Part shown: positions 47,689 through 57,544 of the stretch, in pieces
How the letters are laid out: each line of letters starts with the position of its first letter
Numbering within the stretch: the first letter of the stretch is position 1
Assembly: GCF_031181385.1 (NCBI RefSeq)
Contig: NZ_JAPSKV010000009.1
Location: forward strand, 82,198 to 146,197
Direction of reading: 5' to 3'
DNA from: Fredinandcohnia onubensis
GTDB lineage: Bacteria > Bacillota > Bacilli > Bacillales > Bacillaceae_L
Length of the DNA: 64,000 bases
Program-made: the position numbers and the translations under genes
The notes under the pieces: model-generated
Told to the model about the DNA's origin: nothing
Seen by the model: only the letters and a program-made list of their open reading frames with translations
The model's database searches: none

Positions 47689-48279
47689 CTATTTTTTTAT
47701 AAAATACTTGTAAATATCTTTCATTGCATTTTCTTTAAAAAGTATTTTGCCATATTCATGGACTCTATATTTTGTAATCGTTGCAGGATTGCCAAATTCC
47801 GCTAAAATCGCAATGACGTTTTCAGTTTGGAGTGTCAAATTATCTTCAAGTAGTAAATAAAAATAATCTTTAAATGAATATAATTTTCCACCATCTATTG
47901 ATAAACTTGTTAATCTGGTTGAAAGTTGGATGACATCTTCAAATGAGCGAAATTCATAAAAGATATCTTTACTTTCATCAAGCGTAACCTGCATTTCAAT
48001 GTAATCTTCATCCATAAATTCTTCGTCTTCAAGGTCACCTACTGAATTAGTTACGATGATCACCATACCTTGAGCTTGTAAGGAATACACTTCAACAGCA
48101 ATTGGACCATCGGCTTCAAAGCCTAATTCGATACTTGCTTCTTCAATCATATCTCGAAATAATTGGTGGACCTTAAGCGAATCCGACAAAAGATCATCTT
48201 TAGTGAGGCCACGATCAACCAGATCATCGAATGTTAGAAATATCTTGATTTTATTATAAGTTAAGCGTTCGAGACGCAT
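47689..48279 (-). CDS. mecB: MecA-family adaptor protein MecB (YpbH)
   Basis: An adaptor of ClpCP of 196 residues. The N-terminal MRLERLTYNKIKIFLTFDDL is the target-binding region of the family; the acidic linker (EDEEFMDED) and the C-terminal ClpC-binding domain follow. The place beside ypbG fits YpbH, the MecA paralogue, rather than MecA itself. It has GAGGGAGGG before the ATG. Confidence 0.85.
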   Translation of the reverse strand: MRLERLTYNKIKIFLTFDDLVDRGLTKDDLLSDSLKVHQLFRDMIEEASIELGFEADGPIAVEVYSLQAQGMVIIVTNSVGDLEDEEFMDEDYIEMQVTLDESKDIFYEFRSFEDVIQLSTRLTSLSIDGGKLYSFKDYFYLLLEDNLTLQTENVIAILAEFGNPATITKYRVHEYGKILFKENAMKDIYKYFIKK

Positions 48280-48387
48280 TAAAAACCCTCCCTCACCATC
48301 ACACCTACAGCAACCGTTTCTTTATTTTATGAAAGAATATAAATTATGTTCTTGGAATTAGCGTTGTTAGGACTTTTTTTGCGACGT

Positions 48388-49170
48388 CTATTCACTTCGC
48401 GATGATTGTAGGATAAGTAAATGTGTTTCAGGTGGTGCGCCGAGCCTGAGTGGAATACCGGATGTTCCATAACCATTACTCACGAAAATGGTCGTTCCAA
48501 TCTTGTGCTCTACCCCGCCTTTAGGATATAGCCCAAATTTCCAAAGCCGGATTTGTCCACCATGGGTATGTCCAGACAATAGAAGACTTATCTCTTGTTC
48601 TGGTTGAAGTTCACTTTTAATTTCCGGATTATGGCTTACCAAAATTTTAAAATCCACCTCATCCCCTGCGTCTAGAAGAGCAAGGTCCAAACGACTTCTG
48701 CCTTCCCTCAAATCATCTATTCCTAAGAGAGCGAGCTTTTCTCCCTCACCAGTTTCAAAAAACATAGCTGTGTTATCAAGAATTTTAATTCCCATACTTA
48801 AAAGAAGAGAATCGAGTTCATGGTAATCAACTTCATAGTCATTATTTCCCCATACAAAGTAAGTCGGCCCAACCGTTTTTAGTAATTGAAGGTTTTTCTC
48901 CACTCTTTCAAATGGTACTCCCTTTTCGGTTAAATCCCCTCCAATTATAACAATGTCTGCTTTCCCTTTTACCTCATTGATAATATTTTCTGAAACTTCT
49001 CTCCTGTGAATATCTGAAATGAAGAAAATGGTAATCTTCCCAAAGCTTTTTGGGAAGTTTGAAAACGTAAGTGTATTCGTTATCACACGGTCCAATCTTG
49101 CTTCACGCCACATAAAGAGAAGGAGTATTATTCCAATTAAAAGTATACCGTAAAAAAATAGCATGGTCAT
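48388..49170 (-). CDS. ypbG: Metallophosphoesterase YpbG
   Basis: A calcineurin-like phosphoesterase of 260 residues with one N-terminal membrane segment (2-20). Metal ligands are in ISDIHRR, GGDLTEKG, GNNDYE, VSHNPE and SGHTHGGQ. The catalytic face is likely outside or at the membrane. The substrate is unknown. It is in line with B. subtilis ypbG. Confidence 0.85.
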   Translation of the reverse strand: MTMLFFYGILLIGIILLLFMWREARLDRVITNTLTFSNFPKSFGKITIFFISDIHRREVSENIINEVKGKADIVIIGGDLTEKGVPFERVEKNLQLLKTVGPTYFVWGNNDYEVDYHELDSLLLSMGIKILDNTAMFFETGEGEKLALLGIDDLREGRSRLDLALLDAGDEVDFKILVSHNPEIKSELQPEQEISLLLSGHTHGGQIRLWKFGLYPKGGVEHKIGTTIFVSNGYGTSGIPLRLGAPPETHLLILQSSRSE

Positions 49171-49208
49171 GGTATTACCCTACCTATCTAATCAGCTTTT
49201 ACTTTAAA

Positions 49209-49601
49209 TCATTCGGAGTTTGAACTTTGACTGTATGAAGGTAAATCTACAGTAATGATACCATAAATAATGGAAAAGGCTATCAATAAAAAGGATTGCC
49301 AAGGACCATAAATAAATAATATAAAATAGCCTCCTACTAAACTTACGGGGAAGATTAATTGCAAAAATGAAAAACGGTTACCTTTAGCCATGTGATAAAA
49401 GTTTTCAATGGCACCCTTAATTAACACAGAATGGGCTAAAAATCCGATAAAAAAACAAATCATTAAAATGAAAAATAGGAACGGATTTATGATAAAACTT
49501 GTCAACAATTGTGGTATTTCAATAATGGAAGTACCTGATGTTAAAAAAATGATCATAAACCCGCAAAAAAATCCAATCACTTCATATATTAATTTATCCA
49601 T
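49209..49601 (-). CDS. Small membrane protein of unknown function
   Basis: A 130-residue protein with about four membrane segments (10-27, 35-55, 85-105, 107-120) and a polar tail. I do not recognise the family. GAAGGAGATGGGGGT precedes the ATG. It lies between ypbG (downstream) and the divergent cotJ operon. It may be co-transcribed with ypbG, as only 38 bp separate them. Confidence 0.6.
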   Translation of the reverse strand: MDKLIYEVIGFFCGFMIIFLTSGTSIIEIPQLLTSFIINPFLFFILMICFFIGFLAHSVLIKGAIENFYHMAKGNRFSFLQLIFPVSLVGGYFILFIYGPWQSFLLIAFSIIYGIITVDLPSYSQSSNSE

Positions 49602-49688
49602 ACCCCCATCTCCTTCTAATTTCAGATTATGAGGAGATGGTAAAATAGATACAATTTTTCCTATCCCGTATTAAAAATAATTTCCTAG

Positions 49689-49717
49689 TCATTTTTTTAT
49701 TTCTATAGCCATAAAGT
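49689..49717 (+). promoter_or_regulatory. Candidate SigE promoter of cotJABC
   Basis: TCATTTT (49689-49695) differs from the KMATATT consensus at one position, and CATAAAGT (49710-49717) resembles CATACAHT with two mismatches, 14 bases apart. It is 45 bases before cotJA, an operon known to be SigE dependent in B. subtilis. Confidence 0.45.
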
Positions 49718-49761
49718 AAACTGACATCGTTTTGCATTTTGACATCAAGGAGGTTGCTTTC

Positions 49762-49992
49762 ATGTTTACTACTAGGAAGGCCTATTATCCCTATGTAAGC
49801 CCTTTTGACCCTTGCAAACCAATCACATGTAAAACCTACGTTACTCCTCCAAATCTTTATATAACATTTCAACCAGCAAACCTACCCCAATTCACACCAA
49901 AGCAAGCATTATACACAGGTACACTTTGGAAAATCTTTTACGACCCGTATTACGGTCCATATGAACCTAAAAGGGAGGCTGAAAATGAATGA
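49762..49992 (+). CDS. cotJA: Spore coat-associated protein CotJA
   Basis: A 76-residue protein rich in Tyr, Pro and Phe (FTTRKAYYPYVSPFDPC, then KTYVTPPNLYITFQPANLPQ) with the CotJA pattern. The ATG at 49762 follows AAGGAGG. It is the first gene of cotJABC, whose products are in the inner coat. Its stop overlaps cotJB. Confidence 0.93.
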   Translation: MFTTRKAYYPYVSPFDPCKPITCKTYVTPPNLYITFQPANLPQFTPKQALYTGTLWKIFYDPYYGPYEPKREAENE

Positions 49993-50258
49993 ATCCTAAA
50001 CAGATGCCCCCAGAGTATTATGCGTTATTAGAAGATTTACAGGCTTTGGATTTTGTCTTAGTAGACCTCACACTGTATCTAGATACCCATCCTAATGATT
50101 ATGAGGCGATTCAACAGTTCAACTCAGTTTCACAGCAACGAAGAAAAGTAGCAAAGCAATATGAGGAAAGGTTTGGGCCATTAACTCAATATGGTCGTTA
50201 TAGCTATTCCACTTATCCTTGGAACTGGGATGACGAACCTTGGCCATGGCAGGTTTAA
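49989..50258 (+). CDS. cotJB: Spore coat protein CotJB
   Basis: An 89-residue coat protein matching CotJB: helical middle (YALLEDLQALDFVLVDLTLY, LDTHPNDYEAIQQFN) and an aromatic C-terminus ending in WNWDDEPWPWQV. The ATG overlaps the cotJA stop as ATGA. It is followed by cotJC after 43 bp. Confidence 0.93.
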   Translation: MNPKQMPPEYYALLEDLQALDFVLVDLTLYLDTHPNDYEAIQQFNSVSQQRRKVAKQYEERFGPLTQYGRYSYSTYPWNWDDEPWPWQV

Positions 50259-50301
50259 CAAAATAATCATTTTTGTTCATCAAGGGGAGGAATTAATATA
50301 A

Positions 50302-50871
50302 ATGTGGATATATGAAAAAAAACTACAGTATCCAGTAAAAGTAAGTACGTGTAATCCAGCTTTAGCTAAATTATTGATTGAACAATATGGTGGTGCTGAC
50401 GGTGAGCTTGCCGCTGCATTACGGTATTTAAATCAACGTTACACAATACCTGGTAAAGTGATTGGATTGTTAAATGATATTGGAACAGAAGAATTTGCTC
50501 ATTTGGAAATGATTGCGACTATGGTATATAAACTAACGAAAGACGCAACACCAGAACAACTAAAAGCTGCTGGTCTGGCGGCACACTATGTGAACCATGA
50601 TTCCGCATTATTTTACGAAAACGCTGGTGGAGTACCATTTACCGCGACATACATCCAGGCAAAAGGCGACCCGATTGCTGATTTATATGAAGATATTGCA
50701 GCTGAAGAAAAAGCAAGAGCCACCTATCAATGGATCATTAATATGAGTGATGACCCAGATTTAAATGACAGTCTTCGATTTCTTCGCGAAAGGGAAATAA
50801 TACATGCTCAACGATTTAGAGAAGCTGTTGAAATCCTTAAGGAAGAAAGAGATAAAAAGAAATTTTTCTAA
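50302..50871 (+). CDS. cotJC: Manganese catalase-like spore coat protein CotJC
   Basis: A 189-residue protein with the four-helix ferritin-like fold of manganese catalases. Metal ligands are visible in GADGELAAALRYLNQRY, GTEEFAHLEM and EDIAAEEKARATY. GGGGAGG precedes the ATG. It is the third gene of cotJABC and ends at a strong hairpin. Confidence 0.94.
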   Translation: MWIYEKKLQYPVKVSTCNPALAKLLIEQYGGADGELAAALRYLNQRYTIPGKVIGLLNDIGTEEFAHLEMIATMVYKLTKDATPEQLKAAGLAAHYVNHDSALFYENAGGVPFTATYIQAKGDPIADLYEDIAAEEKARATYQWIINMSDDPDLNDSLRFLREREIIHAQRFREAVEILKEERDKKKFF

Positions 50872-50874
50872 ATG

Positions 50875-50909
50875 AGTAAATAGCTGAATGCTATATTCAG
50901 CTATTTACT
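50875..50909. terminator. Terminator between cotJC and ypbF
   Basis: AGTAAATAGCTGAA pairs with TTCAGCTATTTACT around 7 bases, with T-rich flanks in both directions. It serves cotJC and the convergent ypbF. Confidence 0.85.
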
Positions 50910-51374
50910 TTCGTGATATAAATTCACGTCAAACTCTTTTTTCATCATTTCAAAAACCCGCTGGCGCTCACGCCATTGTACTGGTTCCTTCCATAAGTCC
51001 TTACTCTTATCAACAATTTCACATCGGATCGCATGATATTTATCCTCAGCTTCGTCTTTCTTTTTATCAACATAGCGAATTCCACCATAGAGTCCACCGA
51101 TTACAAATACAAACATAAAATAAATGGAACCGTCGAGGAAAATACTAATCATTAATTCTGTGGAGTGGCTATATGGTAGGACGATTGTTTTATAGACATA
51201 TACTAAAAAAACAGATAATAAAAAAAGTGCACAAAGCTTCATATAATAAGCTCTTGCCTTTAACTTTTCAAATTTCCTCTTTTTATCAACCGAATGTTGA
51301 AGCATTTGTTTTGTTACATCGTCCGTATATTCATTTAAATCCCTAATTTTTTCTTCTATCTTTAATCCCCCCAA
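50901..51374 (-). CDS. ypbF: DUF2663 membrane protein YpbF
   Basis: A 157-residue protein with two central membrane segments (about 48-65 and 78-97) between charged helical ends; it matches YpbF (DUF2663). It starts at TTG, with AGGAG eight bases upstream; no ATG is suitably placed. The function is unknown. It lies after the cotJ terminator. Confidence 0.72.
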   Translation of the reverse strand: MGGLKIEEKIRDLNEYTDDVTKQMLQHSVDKKRKFEKLKARAYYMKLCALFLLSVFLVYVYKTIVLPYSHSTELMISIFLDGSIYFMFVFVIGGLYGGIRYVDKKKDEAEDKYHAIRCEIVDKSKDLWKEPVQWRERQRVFEMMKKEFDVNLYHESK

Positions 51375-51475
51375 ACCTTATACTCCTAGAATGACCTATT
51401 ATAAAATATGTGCTTGTACATCTGTATATGTCTAATCAAAAAAAATAACGCAAACAATTCGCGTTATTCATTCGT

Positions 51476-52144
51476 TTATTTTTTTATCGGTATTTGTAAA
51501 ACTTGACCTTCAATAACGGTATCACCATTTATATTATTCCATCTTTTGATTAACTCTTCACCAGAGCGACTATTATAATATTTCATAGAAATCCGATATA
51601 ATGTTTCATCGGCTTTTACCTTATGATATTTCACATCATAATCGTCCTTTGGCTGTTCCTGAACTGGTTGCTTTGCCTCTTCATTATTTGATATATTTTC
51701 ATTAACCTGTTGACTTGCTTCTTCTTTAGGTTCCTCTTGTTTTTTCACTTCTGGCTGTTTTGCTTCCTCTTGTTCAACAATTTTTTGTTCTTGTTGAGTT
51801 GTTTCTGATACTCGTTCAGCCTCTGTTTCTTCAGTTGGTGTTTCTACCTTATCAATTTCAGGATAACGAACGGCCTCGTCTTTATTTTCATAGCTTATGC
51901 TTTCAAAATTCGCACTCTTTTTTACCGGACTTGCCTCCAGTTTTTCAGGATTCATATTAAATTTAAAGCTAAGAATTGCAACAGGAAGTAAAATAAATAA
52001 AAGAGCCAACAAACGAATAATCGGGTATTTTATTTTAAAACGTGTTTTCTTTTTCTTTTGTCTATGGATTTCACTTCGAGATGGTAAAGTCGAAGTGCGT
52101 TTTTTTATATCAACTGACTTTTCTTCTCCTTCAAAATGCTTCAA
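51476..52144 (-). CDS. ypbE: LysM-domain protein YpbE
   Basis: A 222-residue membrane-anchored protein: cytoplasmic basic N-terminus, one membrane segment (about 45-62), an acidic Glu/Gln/Lys/Pro-rich linker (about 80-165) and a LysM domain (YHKVKADETLYRISMKYY) that binds peptidoglycan. It starts at TTG after GAGGGGG, overlapping the ypbD stop by three bases. The function is unknown. Confidence 0.78.
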   Translation of the reverse strand: MKHFEGEEKSVDIKKRTSTLPSRSEIHRQKKKKTRFKIKYPIIRLLALLFILLPVAILSFKFNMNPEKLEASPVKKSANFESISYENKDEAVRYPEIDKVETPTEETEAERVSETTQQEQKIVEQEEAKQPEVKKQEEPKEEASQQVNENISNNEEAKQPVQEQPKDDYDVKYHKVKADETLYRISMKYYNSRSGEELIKRWNNINGDTVIEGQVLQIPIKK

Positions 52145-52743
52145 GACGATACCCCCTCTTTTTGATCACGCAAATAATCGATTCTAAGCTTTACTGCTAA
52201 AATAAAGTCAATCCAAAAATGAGCATATACAGTAATCCAAAGGTTTTGATAGACCTCATAAATATATCCTAATAAAAAGCTTAAAAGAACAACGGACGTT
52301 AGTAGAACCCACTTATGTAAATAGCGTATATGTAATAATGCAAAAATTATACTTGCTATAATCAGTCCAAAATGGGTTTGAATAATACCTCTAAATAAAA
52401 TCTCTTCCGCAAAGGAAATCAATAGGCATAAAATAAAAGTATGCGGAATACTTCTTTTTTGGAAAATTCTTTCGTTAATACCACCATCATCATACATTGC
52501 TTCTGGAAGCCATTTTACAAGCAATAAATCAATAATAACAACAGCAATTGCAAATCCGGAACCAACAAGAAGAATATTCCAATCCTTCCAATTCCAGAGC
52601 TCAATAAATGATGACCAATGATCAAACAGGAAAAAACCAAGCCCTAAAGACAAAATTAATAAGAGTCCTTGTGTTAGATAAAGGTGAAAAACGATTTCTT
52701 TATCTGTTAAATTTTTTACAATATCAGCTTGGCGCCTACCCAT
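52141..52743 (-). CDS. ypbD: CPBP-family intramembrane protease YpbD
   Basis: A 200-residue membrane protein of the CPBP (Abi, CAAX-like) metalloprotease family. The glutamate motif is FAEEILFRG and the His residues are in FALLHIRYLHK and AHFWIDFIL. The ATG at 52743 follows GGGTG. It overlaps recQ's neighbourhood tightly and is followed by ypbE. The substrate is unknown. Confidence 0.82.
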   Translation of the reverse strand: MGRRQADIVKNLTDKEIVFHLYLTQGLLLILSLGLGFFLFDHWSSFIELWNWKDWNILLVGSGFAIAVVIIDLLLVKWLPEAMYDDGGINERIFQKRSIPHTFILCLLISFAEEILFRGIIQTHFGLIIASIIFALLHIRYLHKWVLLTSVVLLSFLLGYIYEVYQNLWITVYAHFWIDFILAVKLRIDYLRDQKEGVSS

Positions 52744-52748
52744 AATTT

Positions 52749-54260
52749 TCACCCATTTCTATGGAAGATACGATGCAATTCTTGTCTCCAAGATGATAGC
52801 TCCCACTCATTTACTTCTTTACCGTTTCGTTTGTACAAATTGAAGTCAATTCCACATAAATCACAGCAAGATGTAGGTCTCACTTTTAGGCTTTCGTCGA
52901 AGTATGATAATACAGCTTCCCTTCGACATCCGTGAGTCTCTAACCATCTCTCCATCAGTTTAAGTTTGCTGTACTTGTATAAATATCGTTTATTTGCAGC
53001 ATCCTCAATGATTTCAACTTTCTGCGGTGTGTTAAGTTCGTACTCAATACACTCATCGATTTCAAGGTAAAATTGAATAAATCTCCATTGAACTTCAGAT
53101 ACACCAAATGCTGAATAAAAATACTCTTCAACCGATTTTGTATTTGTAAATTTTCCTTTTGTTTTTATCTCTTTATTCATGTATTCAATTATTTGATGGG
53201 TCTGTTCTTTCGATGGAAACTCATATTTAAGCAAAACTTCAGGTATTTCTCGGTCAAATTCACTATGAAGTAAAATAGCAATACTTGATTTTCCGTCCCT
53301 GCCAGCACGCCCTAGTTCCTGTAAATATGCCTCTACTTGTGAAGGGTAATGGAAGTGAATGACATATCGGATATCTGACTTATTCACACCCATCCCAAAT
53401 GCATTTGTGCAACAAATAATGGATAGTTGATTATTGATGAATTGCTCCTGGATTAACATTCTTTTTTCCTGTTCCATTCCACCGTGGTAATAAGCAACTC
53501 GGTCAAAGCCTTCATCTTTTAAAAATTGCGTAATATTTTCCGCCCATAATCGACTTGAAAAGTATATAATCCCTGGCCCTTGCAAATCTTTTATATAATT
53601 TAAAAGCACTTCTTTCTTTTCTTCCAGCGAATTAACCTTTTTTACCGTTATGGCAATGTTTGGTCGATCAATCGAGTGGATGTGCATTTTCGGATCATTC
53701 AATTGTAATGTCCTGCTAATATCCCCTAGAACCTCTTTTGTAGCTGTTGCGGTTAGTGCTAAACAAGGTGGGGAGCCGATTTCACGGCGAATATCACCCA
53801 ATCGGGAATAGTCTGGACGAAAATCATGCCCCCATTGCGAGATACAATGTGCTTCATCCACCACAAACATAGAAAAACGAATACCTTTTAATCGATTTAA
53901 AATAAATTTTGACTGGAGAATTTCAGGGGAGGCAAAAATATATTTATATTTGTGCAAGTTGGGTAGAACCTTACGTTTTCTCTCATTTGATAAAAAACTA
54001 TTGAGGGCAATTACCCTTTTTTCACCCATTTTTCTTATCTGAAGAACCTGATCTTCCATAAGTGCAACAAGTGGTGAAATGATAAGTACACTACCTTCGA
54101 GAATTTGAGCAGGAAGCTGATAGCACAGCGATTTCCCTCCACCTGTGGGTAAGAGTGCCATGACATCTTGTCCAGCTAAAATATCTTCTATAATTTCCTT
54201 TTGCCCTTCTCGGAACGTAGAATGATTAAATTTTTCTTTTAAAATTAAATTAAGATCCAT
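52749..54260 (-). CDS. recQ: Short RecQ-family DNA helicase
   Basis: A 503-residue ATP-dependent 3'-5' helicase. Walker A is LLPTGGGKSLCYQLPA, Walker B VVDEAHCISQWGHDFR, and motif VI ELGRAGRDG. The zinc-binding region with four Cys (CRREAVLSYF, CCDLC) is at the C-terminus, but there is no HRDC domain. The ATG at 54260 lies ten bases inside ypbB's end. It corresponds to B. subtilis YpbC/RecQ. Confidence 0.93.
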   Translation of the reverse strand: MDLNLILKEKFNHSTFREGQKEIIEDILAGQDVMALLPTGGGKSLCYQLPAQILEGSVLIISPLVALMEDQVLQIRKMGEKRVIALNSFLSNERKRKVLPNLHKYKYIFASPEILQSKFILNRLKGIRFSMFVVDEAHCISQWGHDFRPDYSRLGDIRREIGSPPCLALTATATKEVLGDISRTLQLNDPKMHIHSIDRPNIAITVKKVNSLEEKKEVLLNYIKDLQGPGIIYFSSRLWAENITQFLKDEGFDRVAYYHGGMEQEKRMLIQEQFINNQLSIICCTNAFGMGVNKSDIRYVIHFHYPSQVEAYLQELGRAGRDGKSSIAILLHSEFDREIPEVLLKYEFPSKEQTHQIIEYMNKEIKTKGKFTNTKSVEEYFYSAFGVSEVQWRFIQFYLEIDECIEYELNTPQKVEIIEDAANKRYLYKYSKLKLMERWLETHGCRREAVLSYFDESLKVRPTSCCDLCGIDFNLYKRNGKEVNEWELSSWRQELHRIFHRNG

Positions 54261-55326
54261 GTTTACCACCAAATCTTGCAAGAACTAGTCTAATTTCAAA
54301 ATACGAGATGTCATTTGTCAATTTTTCCTTTAAAGGTCGTAATTGCTTTATTTGTAATGTCTTATAAACAGATAGTATCTGCTGCTGATGTTCGTGTGGA
54401 ACGAATCGGTCAATTGAAAAATCAGGTTTTTGATGCGTTACTTCAACAATATGATCTTCAATTGTATTCCGTTTTAGATTTCGAATGATTCCAATTTCAT
54501 CGATTGTTTTACCCAGTAGTAGCAATTGATACGTTTTCTTTGTTGAAGCTGTTAGTAATACATCCTCTTGATGATGAGCCTCAATCATAGAACTTAGAAG
54601 AGGGAAACTGTGTCCATTCATTTCGAGATGGTGAATAATCGTATGTAAGGTATGTAAAAAGAGAACCTGGCACCATACTTCATCCTCACCTAGTAAGGAA
54701 CTAATCTGATCGATTGTATATCCAATTCTCGCTGAACTGGTCAGCCTCATGACAAAAATGATTGATTCTAGCTCTGAAACCATTTCAAGGAGCGACAAAA
54801 TCTCATTGTAAAGGGCTTCTGATAATGTATATCGAGTATGTCCATCTTTAATTAAGAAACCTTTTACCCAGTCAACAATTGAATCTTCTTGTTGGATTGG
54901 AGTATATTGTTTTTTTTCATTTACTAAATTCGACAAAACTTGTGTTACTAATGAAAGCCTACGCCAAAGTAAGATGGACTGTTCATTATGCTTCCAGCCA
55001 TTTAAATGGGGAGGAATCGGTTTCTTTTCAAATTCCTTTTTTAGTACACTTTTACCAAGAGATGTAATGGTAAATTTATTACTTGAAGGTGTTATTTCTT
55101 CAATTAGAGCATGTTCATAAAGTATTTGTATCTCCTTCTCAACCTGTTCTCTTCGAATCGGCCTTAGAATACCGAACAGAGGAGTGAGACCAAATAGATT
55201 CGCATCCCCAATCGTTTGAGAAGACTTTTTACCGTTCAACAAATGATGTATCCCATAAACAGTCCGTTCACCATCTAGTTTATGCAAGCAATATAAGATT
55301 AATATTGAGCGATAGGTAATGTTCAC
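54250..55326 (-). CDS. ypbB: YpbB helix-turn-helix protein, partner of short RecQ
   Basis: A 358-residue protein without helicase motifs. Its last 90 residues (KTYQLLLLGKTIDEIGIIRNL...) match HTH_40, a helix-turn-helix found at the C-terminus of longer RecQ helicases. It starts at GTG after GGGGAGAAG and overlaps recQ by 11 bases, so a working partnership with the short RecQ is likely. This is inference from domain content and coupling. Confidence 0.72.
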   Translation of the reverse strand: MNITYRSILILYCLHKLDGERTVYGIHHLLNGKKSSQTIGDANLFGLTPLFGILRPIRREQVEKEIQILYEHALIEEITPSSNKFTITSLGKSVLKKEFEKKPIPPHLNGWKHNEQSILLWRRLSLVTQVLSNLVNEKKQYTPIQQEDSIVDWVKGFLIKDGHTRYTLSEALYNEILSLLEMVSELESIIFVMRLTSSARIGYTIDQISSLLGEDEVWCQVLFLHTLHTIIHHLEMNGHSFPLLSSMIEAHHQEDVLLTASTKKTYQLLLLGKTIDEIGIIRNLKRNTIEDHIVEVTHQKPDFSIDRFVPHEHQQQILSVYKTLQIKQLRPLKEKLTNDISYFEIRLVLARFGGKHGS

Positions 55327-55553
55327 GGCTTCTCCCCCCTCAAACGACGAAATAGATGGAAAATTGTCGAACGAATGTTACTCTTATTTTATCAAATAAT
55401 AACGAAAAGTGGGATGTTTTCGTGTGGAATTATGAACATGCTTGTCAAACGAGAAAAACCCTTTTAGATTAAGCAATCTCACTATATATTTTTATTGAAA
55501 AGTTTTGTGAACAGCTTTACAATGAATATGAGGAAGCTGTTTCCATGCTATGA

Positions 55554-55874
<321 letters not shown>

Positions 55875-55889
55875 TCCTTATATTCAATG

Positions 55890-55920
55890 AAGAACCCCCT
55901 CCTTTAGGGGTTCTTTTTTT
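55890..55920 (+). terminator. Intrinsic terminator of fer
   Basis: AAGAACCCC pairs with GGGGTTCTT around 8 bases, then TTTTT. Confidence 0.88.
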
Positions 55921-55926
55921 AATGGT

Positions 55927-55951
55927 AAAAAGCAGGCAATGCCTGCTTTTT
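55927..55951 (-). terminator. Intrinsic terminator of the PHP phosphatase gene
   Basis: AAAAAGCAGGC and GCCTGCTTTTT form an 11-bp stem around AAT, T-rich tail on minus, directly after the stop codon of the PHP gene. Confidence 0.82.
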
Positions 55952-55955
55952 GTCG

Positions 55956-56768
55956 TTATCCAAGTGGAACTTCTTTACGTTCCCCTTTTTCAAATGTCAT
56001 TAAGGTTTTGTAGCCTACACTTTTAGCTAGTTCAATTGCTTGATCAAAATCAGCACCTACATCCTGTGGACGGTGTGCGTCCGATGACAAGACGATTGGA
56101 ATGTTTTTGTCAAAGCACATTTGCAGTAGTCGAGGATCTGGATAAAGCTTGCCAATTGGCTTTCGCAATCCAGCAGTACTAATTTCAACGCAGGTTTTTG
56201 AGTTCGCTAATGCTGTCGTTGCACGATCAAATTGATGCAAAAGGAACTCCTCATCTTGAGGAATATATTTAAAAATCTTGACTAGATCAATATGACCGAT
56301 AATATCAAATAGGTTTGATTCGGCCAATGTAATCACCTGATCATAATACTTTGTATATGTATCATGTAGATCCCTTTTATCCCATTCTTCACGAAACTCT
56401 GCAAGGTCAATTCCAAAATCGCCAACCCAATGAATGGAGCCAATTACATAATCAAAATCATAAGAAGAAATGAATTTTTCCATTTCTGCATGCTTCCCAG
56501 GTGTATAATCCATTTCAATGGACATTTTTACATCAATATTATTTTTCCAGGCAAGTTTAAATAAATCTACATAATCCTTCATGTCATAATACCTTCTTGC
56601 ATCAACCCAAGGATTACTCAGAATATCTTTTGTCTGATAAAAATGATAAGCGTGTTCAGAAATCCCAAAATGGTCAATTTTTTTTGTCTTTGCTTCATCA
56701 ATAAACTTCAATAAATAGCCTAATTCAAGCGTTCCAAGCTCTAAATGATTGTGATAATCAGTTCGCAT
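55956..56768 (-). CDS. PHP-domain phosphatase, histidinol-phosphatase-like
   Basis: A 270-residue metal-dependent phosphoesterase of the PHP family. Metal ligands are in DYHNHLE, SEHAYHF, SIHWVG, GHIDLVK and SSDAHRP. It resembles HisK-type histidinol phosphatases, and hisC elsewhere in the window would make its substrate, but the family has other members. The ATG at 56768 follows GGGGGG. The name is by family only. Confidence 0.8.
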   Translation of the reverse strand: MRTDYHNHLELGTLELGYLLKFIDEAKTKKIDHFGISEHAYHFYQTKDILSNPWVDARRYYDMKDYVDLFKLAWKNNIDVKMSIEMDYTPGKHAEMEKFISSYDFDYVIGSIHWVGDFGIDLAEFREEWDKRDLHDTYTKYYDQVITLAESNLFDIIGHIDLVKIFKYIPQDEEFLLHQFDRATTALANSKTCVEISTAGLRKPIGKLYPDPRLLQMCFDKNIPIVLSSDAHRPQDVGADFDQAIELAKSVGYKTLMTFEKGERKEVPLG

Positions 56769-56842
56769 ACCGAATCCCCCCAAAGTTTTTCTTATTATAC
56801 ATGAACTTGTCTCTCTAGGGGAATAAAAAAGCTCAAAATTAT

Positions 56843-57544
56843 TTAGGATTTTTCGACAATTAAGATTTGATTTGGAAAAATTAAATCATCTGTTAACTGA
56901 TTTAGCATTTTTATTTCCTCAACAGATATACCTACCCTATGCGCAATAACTGACAAAGAATCCCCAGCCCTCACTGTATAGGTTTCAATCTTTTTTAAAA
57001 CTTCTGCGTCCTCTTTTTCCAATTCCATTAATGTAGGAACTAAAATTTGTTCATCGGTTAGCATATAAAGAGGGTCAATCGCATTATTTCTAGAAGAGTT
57101 CCATTCTCCTTTATGTACTTCAAAGTGTAAATGTGGACCAGTTGAATTGCCAGTGCTACCGATATGACCAATTAACTGACCTTTTACAACCTTTTCTCCT
57201 TCTTGAACATTACGCTTGCTCAAGTGTGCATAAACTGTCTCATATCCATTCGGATGCTCAATAAAAACGACATGCCCATATGAACCCTTGTAATACGATT
57301 TTTTTACGATTCCTTCTTCAACCGCATATATGTGATCTCCAAGTGGAGCAGCGATATCTAAGCCTTTGTGATTACCTTGTCTCGTTCCAAATGTATCAGT
57401 GATTCTCCCTGTGACCGGCCAAGCCCATTCATCTGTTGCATGATTACCTGTAAGTTCATGTGCGTCGGCATTACGTTCTCCTACAAAGAGTAACCCTGTA
57501 CAAACTGCCAAAATGGCAACAATTGCAAATCGTTTACCAAACAT
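56843..57544 (-). CDS. M23 peptidase with C-terminal LysM domain
   Basis: A secreted or membrane-anchored peptidoglycan hydrolase of 233 residues: signal region (1-27), M23 (LytM) domain with zinc ligands in HKGLDIAAP and GPHLHFEVHKG, and a LysM domain (about 185-230, YTVRAGDSLSVIAHR). The ATG at 57544 follows GAGGATC. It may cleave cross-links in cell wall or spore cortex; the substrate is unknown. The gap to rsiX (57545-57797) holds no gene. Confidence 0.85.
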   Translation of the reverse strand: MFGKRFAIVAILAVCTGLLFVGERNADAHELTGNHATDEWAWPVTGRITDTFGTRQGNHKGLDIAAPLGDHIYAVEEGIVKKSYYKGSYGHVVFIEHPNGYETVYAHLSKRNVQEGEKVVKGQLIGHIGSTGNSTGPHLHFEVHKGEWNSSRNNAIDPLYMLTDEQILVPTLMELEKEDAEVLKKIETYTVRAGDSLSVIAHRVGISVEEIKMLNQLTDDLIFPNQILIVEKS

